A stretch of 64,000 nucleotides of DNA from Maribacter sp. (GCA_020629415.1 JAHDDL010000009.1:39230-103229); one strand, 5' to 3'. Counted from the stretch's first letter, positions 24,176 through 33,410 are shown. Notes: a model not told the origin generated them from the letters alone. Translations and numbers: made by a program.

Positions 24176-25207
24176 ATGAAAAGATTGTCTTTTTTTAAAA
24201 AAATCATGTTGTTCTTAAATGTGATTGTGGCTTTCTGTTTGTTTTTGGCGTGCATTGTACCGTATACATCTATAGCTAGCCTGGCATTTATAAGTTTAAC
24301 GGTACCTGCATTGGTTTTAATAAACATGTTGTTTTTTATATACTGGTTAATTGGTAAGAGCATATATATGTTATTGTCTCTTGCTATTTTAGTTTTTGGT
24401 TACTTTACCCTTGGTTCTTTTATAGCCTTTAATGGGCGTTCCACTAATGTTGCTGATGCTAATACCATTTCGTTGTTAAGTTATAATGCATTGGGTTTTC
24501 ATAGCAAGTATCATGAAGATTGGGAAAATATCACTAGTCCAGAGGTGGTGAAATTCGTTCAAAGTGAAAATCCTGATATAATATATTTTCAAGAGTTTGA
24601 GCCCCACTATCTCAAGGACGATATGTTGAAAAATTATCCTTTTAAAGCGAATAAGTTTCAGATAAAAGATGGGGAGTCAAGTAAAAATCTAGCGATATTT
24701 TCAAAGCTTGAAATAATCAATAATGGAGAACTTGATTTTCCTAATACGTTTAATGGTGGCGTTTATGCAGATATTGTATTTAAAAAAGACACCATTCGTT
24801 TTTATAATCTGCACTTGGAATCTTTGAGTATAAGACCTAATTACTTTAAGAAAGAACGGTCAGATAAGCTTTTTGTTAGGCTTAGAGATTCTTTTGATAA
24901 ACAAGAAAGACAATCCAATATTGTAAGAGAGCATATTAAAACTAGTCCTTATCCTGTGATTGTGGGAGGTGATTTTAATAATACGCAATTTTCGAAAGTT
25001 TACTTTAATATAAAGGAAGGTCTCAAGGATAGTTTTTTGGAATCAGGACATGGTTATGGAGAAACCATTAAATTTTGGAAATTCCCTTTTAGAATTGATA
25101 TGATTTTAGGCGATCCTAGTTTTACTTTTTTATCGCATAAGAACTATAGGATAGATATATCTGATCACGAACCGATTATGGCTACTTTTAAGTTGAACGA
25201 AGAATAA
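24176..25207 (+). CDS. membrane-anchored endonuclease/exonuclease/phosphatase-family protein
   Basis: Protein of 343 residues with three N-terminal membrane helices (about 8-85) and an EEP-fold catalytic domain. Active-site residues are all visible: LSYNALGF, YFQEFEPH (metal Glu), FYNLHLES (His), VGGDFNNTQ (Asp/Asn), FRIDMIL and SDHEPI (final Asp-His). The family covers phosphodiesterases acting on DNA, lipids or sugar phosphates, and the membrane anchor suggests a lipid or periplasmic substrate. Last gene of the operon; its 3' end overlaps the convergent DUF6122 gene by 20 bases. Confidence 0.88.
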   Translation: MKRLSFFKKIMLFLNVIVAFCLFLACIVPYTSIASLAFISLTVPALVLINMLFFIYWLIGKSIYMLLSLAILVFGYFTLGSFIAFNGRSTNVADANTISLLSYNALGFHSKYHEDWENITSPEVVKFVQSENPDIIYFQEFEPHYLKDDMLKNYPFKANKFQIKDGESSKNLAIFSKLEIINNGELDFPNTFNGGVYADIVFKKDTIRFYNLHLESLSIRPNYFKKERSDKLFVRLRDSFDKQERQSNIVREHIKTSPYPVIVGGDFNNTQFSKVYFNIKEGLKDSFLESGHGYGETIKFWKFPFRIDMILGDPSFTFLSHKNYRIDISDHEPIMATFKLNEE

Positions 25208-25508
25208 ATAGGCAGTCTACGGTATCTGCTAAAATGTGTATTAGCAATGCCAGTCCAAATATGCGTGTTTTTCTATAAATAAAAAATAAAGTGTAAATGC
25301 CAATTGCCCAATAGGTATGTAGCGGGTGAAAGTTAATGCTGCATCGGTTAGGGTCAAATAATGGCGTGGCCAAAAAATGATCAATGTCAATCAATATTGC
25401 GGATAATAATATAATTGCAGACCAAAGTTTGTTGTCCTTATAAAAATAAATGGCAATTATAATAGGTAATATAAAATGTATACCATAATGGGCTACAAAC
25501 CTAATCAT
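25188..25508 (-). CDS. DUF6122-type small membrane protein
   Basis: Protein of 106 residues with about four membrane helices and conserved-looking polar sites: HYGIHFILP at the start, IDIDHFLATPLFDPNRCSIN, FHPLHTYWAI and LLIHILADTVDC. The buried histidines and aspartates (DIDH, HPLH, HILAD) look like those of the metal-dependent membrane hydrolase families, but no function is established. It overlaps the wbqC-like gene by 8 bases and converges on the EEP gene. I recall it as DUF6122; the family number is less sure than the features. Confidence 0.7.
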   Translation of the reverse strand: MIRFVAHYGIHFILPIIIAIYFYKDNKLWSAIILLSAILIDIDHFLATPLFDPNRCSINFHPLHTYWAIGIYTLFFIYRKTRIFGLALLIHILADTVDCLFILRST

Positions 25509-26130
25509 TAGATAGCTCTATAAAGTCGTGTTTTAAATATTCAACACTATTGGGCCCCATGTTAAATAGCAGGTCTAAAATGCTTAAATTAGGTGTAAAG
25601 CCATGTCTGTCTCCAAACACTTGCGTATAAGGCTCCATATTTAACTGAGGTTTGAACTTTGCATTTATCAGAAATCTAAAATCCTCCTTATATTCAGGGT
25701 TTGTTTCAAATGCAACTGTTCTATCGGTTGGCATATCTAATTGTAAACAATCAAATATGGTCTCTATGGTCTTTAAATTATAATCAAGCAGACTTTCATA
25801 TGGCTGATTGTATAATGGTCTTATATCATCTTCATAAAACTCAAAGAAAGGTGATGTTCTGTAGGCGGCCTCTAACGTGCGCCAATGTTGTCTTTGCCAA
25901 GGATAAGAATTGTCTATTTGAACATCCTTATATTTTTGTCTACCGTTTGCTCTGCCTACATGTATGATCGGTATACTTAGAATGTGCTTACCTCGATCAT
26001 TAGAAATATAGGTTCTATTTCTAAAGGTCTGTTTCTGATAATTATCGTTAACCTCCCAGCAAATAGGGTGGTGCATGATATAGCTAAATGTTACTATGTT
26101 AGGGAAATATGAGGGGTGTATTAATTTCAC
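25501..26130 (-). CDS. WbqC-family protein
   Basis: Protein of 209 residues matching the WbqC family: LIHPSYFPNIVTFSYI at the N-terminus, then QKQTFRNRTYI, LSIPI, and the block YPWQRQHWRTLEAAYRTSPFFEFYEDD. WbqC proteins are soluble and often linked to polysaccharide or amino-sugar synthesis clusters, but no reaction is proven. Here it shares a transcript with lepB (4-base overlap), not with glycosyltransferases. Confidence 0.85.
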   Translation of the reverse strand: MKLIHPSYFPNIVTFSYIMHHPICWEVNDNYQKQTFRNRTYISNDRGKHILSIPIIHVGRANGRQKYKDVQIDNSYPWQRQHWRTLEAAYRTSPFFEFYEDDIRPLYNQPYESLLDYNLKTIETIFDCLQLDMPTDRTVAFETNPEYKEDFRFLINAKFKPQLNMEPYTQVFGDRHGFTPNLSILDLLFNMGPNSVEYLKHDFIELSND

Positions 26131-27827
26131 TTTTTTTCCTTTTTACGTTTCCAGAACCAATTTCCTACGAAATACGCTACTAATAAAATTAAAAAATACT
26201 TGAAGTATGATTGTGGTTCTCCATCGCCGTTTACCGTAGTAAATATGCGATCCCATCTAGGTCTCCAATTGCTTATGCCTTCCGTGAAATTATCGAAACT
26301 CATCCATATGAAAATAGGAGTGCCAACAATATGATTTTCCGGAACAAAACCCCAAGATCTACTATCTTCAGAGTGGTCCCTATTATCACCCATCATCCAA
26401 AAATAATCTTGTTTAAAGGTGTAGCTAGTTACCGGAACACGATTTATGCTGATTTGATTGCCAGATACTGAAATATCGTTCTTCTCGTACTCCTGGATAA
26501 TTTTCTTGTATAATGGAAGAACTTTTAAATTTAGGTCTACCGTTGCTCCTTTTTGAGGAATGTAGATCGGTCCCATTTGGCTATAGTTCCAAGGGTAATC
26601 AGGACTTTGAGGAAATAAGTTGATGCCTCTTCTTCCCTTTTCTACTACCTGTTGTACTACAGAATCAATATTAGGGTCTTTTCTCAATGCTGACACCATA
26701 TCGGCAGTTAAAGGAACGGTGCGTTGGCGATCGGTAATTTCTTTTAATGAAAATCCGTATTTAGATATGATCTTTGGAGGAATACCCGACGCTTTCGTAT
26801 AGAGTTCTAGCTGGCCGTTGTCGGTTGGTTTGTAACCAACTAAATAAGGATTAAGGGCATTTGCTTGATTTTGATTTAACTGCCCAGATAAATATTTTCT
26901 GGTAAAATCAGTGACCCCTAAATTGTCAAGTGTTTTAGAAGATACACCTTTAGAGCTGTAAATATTATAGTCAAACTGTGGTTTGGCACTACTGGGCAAT
27001 TCTAATTGCTTACCGTTGATAAAAACATAACCGTCACGAACTTCAAGAGAATCGCCAGGTACACCAACGCAACGTTTAACGTAGTTAGATTTTTTATCTA
27101 TCGGTTTATCAACGCCTTTTTCTTTTTTAAAGAATACACGAACGGTATCTGCAGGCCAGCTAAATACAACAATATCGTTTCTTTCTACTTTTGTAAACCC
27201 TGGTAACCTAAAATAGGGCAGTTGTGGTTTTTTTAGATAGGAAGGAACACCTAATACAGGTAACGTATCATGAACCATGGGAGCTGCAACAGTGGTCATT
27301 GGTGTTCTTGCCCCGTAATGAAATTTGCTTACAAAAAGAAAATCTCCCACTCTTAACGTGCGTTCCAATGATCCTGTTGGAATTACATATGGTTGAATAA
27401 AATAAGTGTGTACCAATGTAGCAGCTACTACGGCGAATAAAATGGAACTAATCCATTCTCCTGCCGCTGTAGTTGGTTGTAAAGACCTGTCTTCAATATA
27501 TTTTACATCTAGAGAATAGTTTACATAGTAAATATAAAAACCCAGTGTCAATACTACGATCCAAGTTTCTAACTTGCTATTTCTTCCAAAGCTTCTAATT
27601 GTTTCTACCCATATTACCGGGAACATCAATAGGTTAATAATGGGAATGAACAGTAGCACTACCCACCATTTTGGTCTATTGATAATTTGCATTAAAACTA
27701 TAGCATTGTATACAGGTATTGCTGCTTCCCAAGCTTTCCTGCCTGCCTTAACATATAGTTTCCAAGTACCTAAAAAATGTATTACTTGTACAATGAGAAT
27801 AAAAATAATCCATTGAGTGCCGTTCAT
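26127..27827 (-). CDS. lepB: signal peptidase I, enlarged flavobacterial form
   Basis: Removes signal peptides from exported proteins at the inner membrane. Unusually long at 566 residues: three hydrophobic segments (about 5-20, 55-75, 88-103), the usual anchor near 125-145, the catalytic domain, and a further C-terminal helix near 540-558 with a basic end. The serine box is VIPTGSLERTLRVGDFLF (S153, followed by Leu where most have Met). The lysine box is NYVKRCVGVPGDSLEV (K251), and the C box is MGDNRDHSEDSRSWGFV. A region of about 180 residues between the lysine box and the C box is an insertion relative to E. coli LepB. Confidence 0.93.
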   Translation of the reverse strand: MNGTQWIIFILIVQVIHFLGTWKLYVKAGRKAWEAAIPVYNAIVLMQIINRPKWWVVLLFIPIINLLMFPVIWVETIRSFGRNSKLETWIVVLTLGFYIYYVNYSLDVKYIEDRSLQPTTAAGEWISSILFAVVAATLVHTYFIQPYVIPTGSLERTLRVGDFLFVSKFHYGARTPMTTVAAPMVHDTLPVLGVPSYLKKPQLPYFRLPGFTKVERNDIVVFSWPADTVRVFFKKEKGVDKPIDKKSNYVKRCVGVPGDSLEVRDGYVFINGKQLELPSSAKPQFDYNIYSSKGVSSKTLDNLGVTDFTRKYLSGQLNQNQANALNPYLVGYKPTDNGQLELYTKASGIPPKIISKYGFSLKEITDRQRTVPLTADMVSALRKDPNIDSVVQQVVEKGRRGINLFPQSPDYPWNYSQMGPIYIPQKGATVDLNLKVLPLYKKIIQEYEKNDISVSGNQISINRVPVTSYTFKQDYFWMMGDNRDHSEDSRSWGFVPENHIVGTPIFIWMSFDNFTEGISNWRPRWDRIFTTVNGDGEPQSYFKYFLILLVAYFVGNWFWKRKKEKK

Positions 27828-27862
27828 CGTCTTTATTTTTTATTGAAATAGATTGAATTATA

Positions 27863-27880
27863 AATGTGAAGGTTCACATT
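27863..27880. repeat. 18-base palindrome upstream of lepB
   Basis: AATGTGAA-GG-TTCACATT, eight perfect pairs around GG, in the 93-base gap between dapB and lepB. No T-run follows it, so it looks more like a protein-binding site or RNA hairpin than a terminator. Confidence 0.5.
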
Positions 27881-27920
27881 AATAATCCATCAGTCTTTTA
27901 GATAAATTATTGTTACGCTT

Positions 27921-28622
27921 TTAACCTAGGTTTAACACATCTCGCATTGAAAAAACACCTGTTTTTCCAATAATCCATTCTGCAGCGGTAACCGCACCCA
28001 GTGCAAACCCTTCTCTATTATGCGCAGTATGCTTAATTTCAATACTGTCAACATCACTGTTATAAGCTACCGTATGTGTACCAGGTACCTTGCCAATTCT
28101 TTTAGATGTAATTTTCAACGTTTTTTCTGCTGAACTATCTAGTTTCCATTCTGTATAATTAGAGTTTGCAATGACACCTTCTGCCAAAGTTATTGCGGTT
28201 CCGCTTGGTGCGTCTAATTTTTGAGTGTGATGTATTTCTTCTAGTTCTACCTTGTATTCAGGAAGGTTTTGCATCATTTTGGCCAAATAATTATTTAACT
28301 CAAAAAAAATGTTTACTCCTAAACTAAAGTTGGAAGCGTAAATAAAAGCACCTTTCTTTTCTTCGCATAAAGAAACAGCGTCATCATATTTATCTAGCCA
28401 CCCCGTTGTTCCACAAATTACGGGAATATCATTGTTCAAGCATTTGCTGATATTTCCGTAAGCTGCTTTTGGCATACTAAAATCAATAGCAACATCCATA
28501 ATGCTAAAGTCTATATTCTCGGAATTTTCGTCAATTTTAGCAACAATTTCGTGACCTCTATTCACTGCAATTTGCTCTATCATCTGACCCATTTTTCCGT
28601 ATCCGAAAAGTGCAATCCTCAT
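27921..28622 (-). CDS. dapB: 4-hydroxy-tetrahydrodipicolinate reductase
   Basis: NAD(P)H-dependent reductase of the lysine/diaminopimelate pathway, supplying mDAP for peptidoglycan. It has the nucleotide loop LFGYGKMGQMIEQ, CGTTGW, the catalytic signature EEIHHTQKLDAPSGTA, and the C-terminal HTAHNREGFALGAVTAAEW. Length 233 fits. It lies 2 bases after the DUF5683 gene in the par operon and is separated from lepB by 93 bases. Confidence 0.96.
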   Translation of the reverse strand: MRIALFGYGKMGQMIEQIAVNRGHEIVAKIDENSENIDFSIMDVAIDFSMPKAAYGNISKCLNNDIPVICGTTGWLDKYDDAVSLCEEKKGAFIYASNFSLGVNIFFELNNYLAKMMQNLPEYKVELEEIHHTQKLDAPSGTAITLAEGVIANSNYTEWKLDSSAEKTLKITSKRIGKVPGTHTVAYNSDVDSIEIKHTAHNREGFALGAVTAAEWIIGKTGVFSMRDVLNLG

Positions 28623-28624
28623 TT

Positions 28625-29266
28625 TTAAAATTTTATAATTAATGCCATTCCGTAATTAGGACTATTCGTTATTTGATTAAAATCAAGATAAGGTTCAAAG
28701 TCTATACTTAGGTCATCGTCAATATTAAACTGTTTTAAATGTGCGTCAACATTGGCGTCGACAATATTAAGGGCGTATAACCCTATAGCCGCAACCAACC
28801 AAAGGTCACGGTCATTTTGAAAACGCTCTTGTTGATATTCAAGGTCATCTTCATCAAAAAGGGGCAATGTACCTTCACCATTAAATTCATCGTCTGTAAA
28901 ACCAGCTTGTCTTCGTTTAAATGCAGTTCTAAAACGTTGATATTGATCGTTGTTGTAGATATACATATATGCACTGCCACCAATAGCTCCCCAAACGATA
29001 GGAACTTTCCAGTATCTCTTGTTGTAGATTTGACCTAGCCCTGGTATTACGGCAGAGTAAAATGCTGCTTTACTTGGTGCTAATGGATTAAATTCTTTTT
29101 TTGCTTTCTTGAAGGATACGGAATCTTTGATTACCATTCCCTTATCAGCTAAATGAGCTTGTAAGCTGTCTATTTCAGTTTTAGGAATAGAATCTTGTTC
29201 CTGTTGAGAAAAGGATAAATTAATAAATAATAATAGAGTACTAAATAATAAAAGATAGTTACGCAC
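28625..29266 (-). CDS. DUF5683 protein
   Basis: Protein of 213 residues with a signal peptide (cleaved near S20) and the DUF5683 core APSKAAFYSAVIPGLGQIYN followed by RYWKVPIVWGAIGG. A Gly-rich hydrophobic stretch and a C-terminal beta-like segment ending LIIKF suggest an outer-membrane or periplasmic protein. Function is not known. It overlaps parB by 8 bases and is found beside parB in other flavobacteria as well, to my knowledge. Confidence 0.8.
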   Translation of the reverse strand: MRNYLLLFSTLLLFINLSFSQQEQDSIPKTEIDSLQAHLADKGMVIKDSVSFKKAKKEFNPLAPSKAAFYSAVIPGLGQIYNKRYWKVPIVWGAIGGSAYMYIYNNDQYQRFRTAFKRRQAGFTDDEFNGEGTLPLFDEDDLEYQQERFQNDRDLWLVAAIGLYALNIVDANVDAHLKQFNIDDDLSIDFEPYLDFNQITNSPNYGMALIIKF

Positions 29267-30167
29267 CTGTTATCAATTTTTTGATACGGTCAAATTCCTC
29301 CTGAGACTTAAATGGTATGGTTATTTTTCCTCTTGCGTTATCGGCAGACTTAATGTCGACCTTTACGGATAAGGCTTCCGTCAGTTCTTTAATACCTTTG
29401 CGAACAAAAACAGAAGCTTCTTTGTTTACTTTTTTAACTACTTCATCAGTAGGTACATCATCTGCATGATACGCTTTTACCGCACTTTCAGTATCCCTTA
29501 CGGAAAGATTGTCAAAAATAATTTTTTCGTAAAGTGATATCTGATCCTGTTTCTTGTCAATATTAACTAGAGCTCTACCATGGCCCATTGTCAAAAAGCC
29601 ATCGCGCATACCTGTTTGTATGATCGGATCTAATTTTAAAAGGCGCAAGTAATTGGCAATAGTAGATCTTTTTTTACCAACACGCTCACTCAATCTTTCT
29701 TGGGTAAGATTAATTTCGTCAATAAGACGTTGGTAAGAAAGTGCAATTTCTATTGGATCTAAATCTTGACGTTGAATGTTTTCGACCAAAGCCATCTCTA
29801 AGGACTCTTGATCATTGGCAATACGGATATAAGCTGGTATAGTTTCTAAACCTAAAAGTTTGGAAGCACGATATCTTCTTTCTCCAGATACAAGTTGGTA
29901 CTCGTTAAAACCAAGTTTCCTAACCGTAATTGGTTGAATAACACCCAATTCCTTAATAGATGCGGCCAGTTCTTTTATATTTTCATCATTGAAATTAGAA
30001 CGTGGTTGAAATGGGTTGACTTCAATGTGTTCTAAATCTAATTCTATAATATTACCAACAACCTTATCAGCATTCTTATCCGAAGCCGTGTTTATATCAT
30101 TTTCCGGGTCTTTCAAAAGAGCTGAAAGTCCTCTACCAAGAGCTTGTTTCTTTGTCGCTTTTGCCAT
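29259..30167 (-). CDS. parB: chromosome partitioning protein ParB (CTPase clamp)
   Basis: Binds parS sites and slides on DNA as a CTP-dependent clamp. The N-terminus has the ParA-activating peptide KKQALGRGLSALL. The CTP-binding domain shows NPFQPR, VSGERRYRASK and ALVENIQRQDL. The helix-turn-helix reads TQERLSERVGKKRSTIANYLRLLKL, and a C-terminal dimerisation region follows. 302 residues. It follows parA by 2 bases. I found no convincing parS palindrome in the window. Confidence 0.95.
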   Translation of the reverse strand: MAKATKKQALGRGLSALLKDPENDINTASDKNADKVVGNIIELDLEHIEVNPFQPRSNFNDENIKELAASIKELGVIQPITVRKLGFNEYQLVSGERRYRASKLLGLETIPAYIRIANDQESLEMALVENIQRQDLDPIEIALSYQRLIDEINLTQERLSERVGKKRSTIANYLRLLKLDPIIQTGMRDGFLTMGHGRALVNIDKKQDQISLYEKIIFDNLSVRDTESAVKAYHADDVPTDEVVKKVNKEASVFVRKGIKELTEALSVKVDIKSADNARGKITIPFKSQEEFDRIKKLITGA

Positions 30168-30169
30168 AC

Positions 30170-30949
30170 TTAAACCGTCTGCTTATTTTTTTTGACTATC
30201 TCGTTAGCCATGTTCAAATAATTTGTTGCCCCTTTACTGGCAGCATCATATTTGATTATACTTTCTCCATAACTTGGAGCTTCACTCAATCTAACATTAC
30301 GCTGAATTACAGTTTCAAAAACCATATCTCCAAAATGTTTTCTTACTTCATCTACCACTTGGTTAGATAAACGTAATCTAGAATCGTACATCGTCAGCAA
30401 CATGCCTTCAATATCTAATTCCGCATTATGTAATTTTTGAACACTTTTGATCGTATTTAATAATTTACCTAATCCTTCTAATGCAAAATACTCGCATTGA
30501 ATAGGGATTATTACTGAATCTGCCGCGGTCAACGCATTCAACGTCAGTAGCCCTAATGATGGGGCACAATCTATAAGAATATAATCGTAATCGTTCTTTA
30601 ATTCCGTAATAGCCTTCTTCATCATGTACTCACGCTCGTCCTTATCTACCAGTTCTATTTCAATGGCAACAAGGTCTATATGTGCAGGAATAAGGTCTAC
30701 GTTAGGCGATGTTGTAGGGATAATGGCCTCCTTAGCGGTCTTGGTATGCTCCAAAAGTTGGTACGTACCCAATTCTACACCATCGACATCAATACCTAGC
30801 CCAGAAGTAGCATTCGCCTGGGGGTCGGCGTCTATCAATAATACCTTTTTTTCCAATACACCTAGCGAGGCAGCTAAGTTTACTGTGGTCGTAGTTTTAC
30901 CTACGCCTCCTTTTTGATTGGCTATAGCAATAATCTTGCCCATGTTCAA
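30170..30949 (-). CDS. parA: chromosome partitioning ATPase ParA (Soj)
   Basis: Deviant Walker ATPase that drives segregation of ParB-parS complexes over the nucleoid. Motifs: IANQKGGVGKTTTTVNLA (Walker A with the signature lysine), DADPQANATSGLG (switch I), and DYILIDCAPSLGLLTLNAL (Walker B). No N-terminal DNA-binding extension, so it is the chromosomal type. First gene of the minus-strand operon parA-parB-DUF5683-dapB-lepB-wbqC-DUF6122. An M3 start is possible. Confidence 0.95.
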   Translation of the reverse strand: MNMGKIIAIANQKGGVGKTTTTVNLAASLGVLEKKVLLIDADPQANATSGLGIDVDGVELGTYQLLEHTKTAKEAIIPTTSPNVDLIPAHIDLVAIEIELVDKDEREYMMKKAITELKNDYDYILIDCAPSLGLLTLNALTAADSVIIPIQCEYFALEGLGKLLNTIKSVQKLHNAELDIEGMLLTMYDSRLRLSNQVVDEVRKHFGDMVFETVIQRNVRLSEAPSYGESIIKYDAASKGATNYLNMANEIVKKNKQTV

Positions 30950-31132
30950 AGTAAGTTAGGTCGTAAAAATACAATTATTTATGGGGCTAATGAAAGCTTT
31001 TTGTTAACACTAAGTGAATAAGGGCGTACTTTTCTTTAATAAAGCGTTAAACTTTTAATTATGAAATGGTTAAGATACCATTTGTTGCGTATTATATAAA
31101 AAGTCAAAAACTTATTAAAAGAATATGAAAAA

Positions 31133-31465
31133 CTAATTTTTATCCTTGAGTTTTAAACTGTCCTCGTATTCAATAAGATAAATTTCTTCGTTCTTTTTCT
31201 TTAAATAATATTCCTCTCTGGCAAAGCGCTCAAGTTCTTCTTCATCAGATAATTTTTCAATTATTTTTTTGTCCCGCGCTATTTCCTCTTTTAAAAATTC
31301 TTGAGTTTTTTCCAGTTTTTTTATTTCCTTTCTTAATTCAAGGTGGATCAATAGCGAATTGGTATCAAAAAAAAGCATCCAAACAACAAAAACGGATAGT
31401 ACCAATACATACATATTGGTCATGATTTTAAACCATTTTTTTTGTTTTAAATCTTTGAATGCCAT
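31133..31465 (-). CDS. FtsB/DivIC-like septum formation protein
   Basis: Small bitopic protein of 110 residues: short basic cytosolic N-terminus, one membrane helix (about 14-31), then a long charged coiled coil (LELRKEIKKLEKTQEFLKEE) and the FAREEYYLKK motif typical of the FtsB/DivIC family. It probably joins FtsL and FtsQ in the divisome. It overlaps udk by one base. The family call rests on architecture and the terminal motif. Confidence 0.85.
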   Translation of the reverse strand: MAFKDLKQKKWFKIMTNMYVLVLSVFVVWMLFFDTNSLLIHLELRKEIKKLEKTQEFLKEEIARDKKIIEKLSDEEELERFAREEYYLKKKNEEIYLIEYEDSLKLKDKN

Positions 31466-32079
31466 TACTCTTGCATAATTTTTTCGTTGATTATACTTTT
31501 AACTATCTCAACAGCTACCGTATTATATTTATTATTTGGAATAATAATATCTGCATACTCTTTGGTAGGCTCTATGAACTGCTCGTGCATAGGCTTGATC
31601 ACTGCTTGATATTTTTCTATGGTTTCATCTAAATTCCAACCACGTTCGTTTACATCTCGTTTTAATCTTCTGATCAATCGTTCGTCTGTATCTGCATGAA
31701 CAAATATTTTAATATCGAACATTTTACGAATAGCAGAATTGGTCATTATTAAAATACCTTCTACGATAATTACCTTGGTAGGGTGGGTAAGTATTGTTTT
31801 GGCGGTTCTGTTACATTCTAAAAATGAGTAGACCGGTTGCTCTATTGATTCACCATTTTTTAATGCAAGCAAATGCTGTTCCAGTAATGCAAAATCTATA
31901 GAACTTGGGTGATCAAAATTGGTTTTTCGTCTATCTTCAAGTGTTAGATGAGATAGGTCGTTATAGTAAGAATCTTGTGAAATTACCCCAACTTCTTCAT
32001 TTGGCAATTCATTTATGATTTGATTGACTACTGTGGTTTTTCCACAACCTGTTCCACCGGCAATACCTATAATCAGCAT
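31465..32079 (-). CDS. udk: uridine kinase
   Basis: Phosphorylates uridine and cytidine in pyrimidine salvage. P-loop GIAGGTGCGKTTV, SQDSYYNDLSHL, NFDHPSSIDF, and HADTDERLIRRLKRD are all typical. The open frame extends to 32106, but I place the start at the internal ATG at 32079 (MLIIGIAGG): the family begins there, and a -7-like box lies at 32096-32103, which would put the transcript start inside the longer reading. About 204 residues. Downstream ftsB-like gene overlaps by one base. Confidence 0.93.
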   Translation of the reverse strand: MLIIGIAGGTGCGKTTVVNQIINELPNEEVGVISQDSYYNDLSHLTLEDRRKTNFDHPSSIDFALLEQHLLALKNGESIEQPVYSFLECNRTAKTILTHPTKVIIVEGILIMTNSAIRKMFDIKIFVHADTDERLIRRLKRDVNERGWNLDETIEKYQAVIKPMHEQFIEPTKEYADIIIPNNKYNTVAVEIVKSIINEKIMQE

Positions 32080-32095
32080 ACATTGAAATTTAATG

Positions 32096-32103
32096 CAAAA
32101 ATA
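32096..32103 (-). promoter_or_regulatory. candidate -7 box for udk-ftsB
   Basis: CAAAAATA on the plus strand reads TATTTTTG on the minus strand, 16 bases ahead of the preferred udk start. No good -33 TTG at the usual distance. Confidence 0.4.
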
Positions 32104-32186
32104 CATATTTGAATCTCAAAATAGCATAAACTTAAAAATCAACTTTTATTAACATGGCTTGATATGTTAAGCCGTATTTTTGCACA

Positions 32187-33410
32187 ATGCAGAATGAACA
32201 GGTGAAACCTAATTTTGAGTTTGTAGCACTAATGGCTTCTTTGATGTCTATTGTAGCATTAACAATCGATGCTATTTTGCCTGCAATGGCAGATATTGGG
32301 GTGTCTATTAATAGTTTGGATCCTACTCGAAACCAGTTATTGGTGACCATGATTTTTTTAGGATTGGGTGTAGGGCAGTTATTTTTCGGTCCACTGTCAG
32401 ATAGTCTTGGTAGAAAACCTATAGTTTACTTAGGGTTCATTGTATTTTTAATTGCCAGCATTATTTGTTTGTTTGCTCCAAATCTTGAGATAATGCTTGT
32501 GGGTCGTATACTGCAGGGTATTGGTCTATCGGCACCAAGAACTATAAGTATTTCTATTATACGTGATACGTACCGCGGTGATTATATGGCCAAAATAATG
32601 TCTTTTGTTACTGCTTTCTTTATTCTGGTTCCTGTGGTAGCTCCTGCCATAGGTAAGGCCGTAATGGGTATTATGGGGTGGCAAGGTATATTTTATATGC
32701 AATTGTTTTTTGCTCTGGTAGTGGGGATTTGGTTTTATAAAAGGCAAGAGGAAACGTTAAAGCCGGAATATAAGGTTCCTTTTTCTTTCAATGTTTTTAT
32801 TAGAGGGACTAAAGAAATCTTTAAATATAAAGAGACCGTTTCTTGTACTATGATATCTGGTTTAATTACGGGCTCTTTTCTGGTCTACTTAAGTTCTGCC
32901 CAGCATGTTTTTGAAGAGCTTTATGGGCTAACGGAAACTTTCCCCTACGTTTTTGCAGGGTTGGCACTGTCCGTAGGGTTTTCTACCTTAATGAACGGCA
33001 CGTTGGTGTTACGCTTTGGTATGCGTAATTTATCTTTTGCAGCTCTCGTGGCTTTTACCGTCATAGCTTTATCTTATGCCCTATTATTCTTGGATTCTAA
33101 AAATCCGAACATAACTATCTTGTTGATATTCCTTTCTCTACAATTTTTGTGTTTAGGTTTTATATGGGGTAACATGAGGTCAATTGCTATGGAGCCTATT
33201 GGTCATATTGCCGGAATTGGCGCAGCAATTACGGGCTTTATTTCAACGATTCTTTCAATTCCTATTTCTATTTTCGTAGGTAGTTTTATTGAAGATTCCG
33301 TATGGGCACTTTTTGCCGGTTTGGGGGTATGTGGACTAATATCGGTGATTTTGTTTATGACATTTAAAACGCGTCCGCTTTTTGCAAGTAACCGTGCTTT
33401 CTCCAATTGA
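32187..33410 (+). CDS. Bcr/CflA-type MFS multidrug efflux transporter
   Basis: Inner-membrane drug/proton antiporter of 407 residues and about 12 helices. The MFS signature GPLSDSLGRKPIVYLGF is in the loop after helix 2, and LVGRILQGIGLSAPRTISISIIRDTY matches the motif C region of the Bcr/CflA group. Early ALTIDAILPAMADI is also group-typical. TATTTTTG at 32175-32182 just before the start is a possible -7 box. Substrate cannot be predicted. Confidence 0.88.
   Translation: MQNEQVKPNFEFVALMASLMSIVALTIDAILPAMADIGVSINSLDPTRNQLLVTMIFLGLGVGQLFFGPLSDSLGRKPIVYLGFIVFLIASIICLFAPNLEIMLVGRILQGIGLSAPRTISISIIRDTYRGDYMAKIMSFVTAFFILVPVVAPAIGKAVMGIMGWQGIFYMQLFFALVVGIWFYKRQEETLKPEYKVPFSFNVFIRGTKEIFKYKETVSCTMISGLITGSFLVYLSSAQHVFEELYGLTETFPYVFAGLALSVGFSTLMNGTLVLRFGMRNLSFAALVAFTVIALSYALLFLDSKNPNITILLIFLSLQFLCLGFIWGNMRSIAMEPIGHIAGIGAAITGFISTILSIPISIFVGSFIEDSVWALFAGLGVCGLISVILFMTFKTRPLFASNRAFSN

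Noticed and set aside
27863..27880. Palindrome considered as a parS site for ParB
   Set aside because: parS is close to TGTTTCACGTGAAACA; this AATGTGAAGGTTCACATT lacks the CACGTG core. No other good parS was found.
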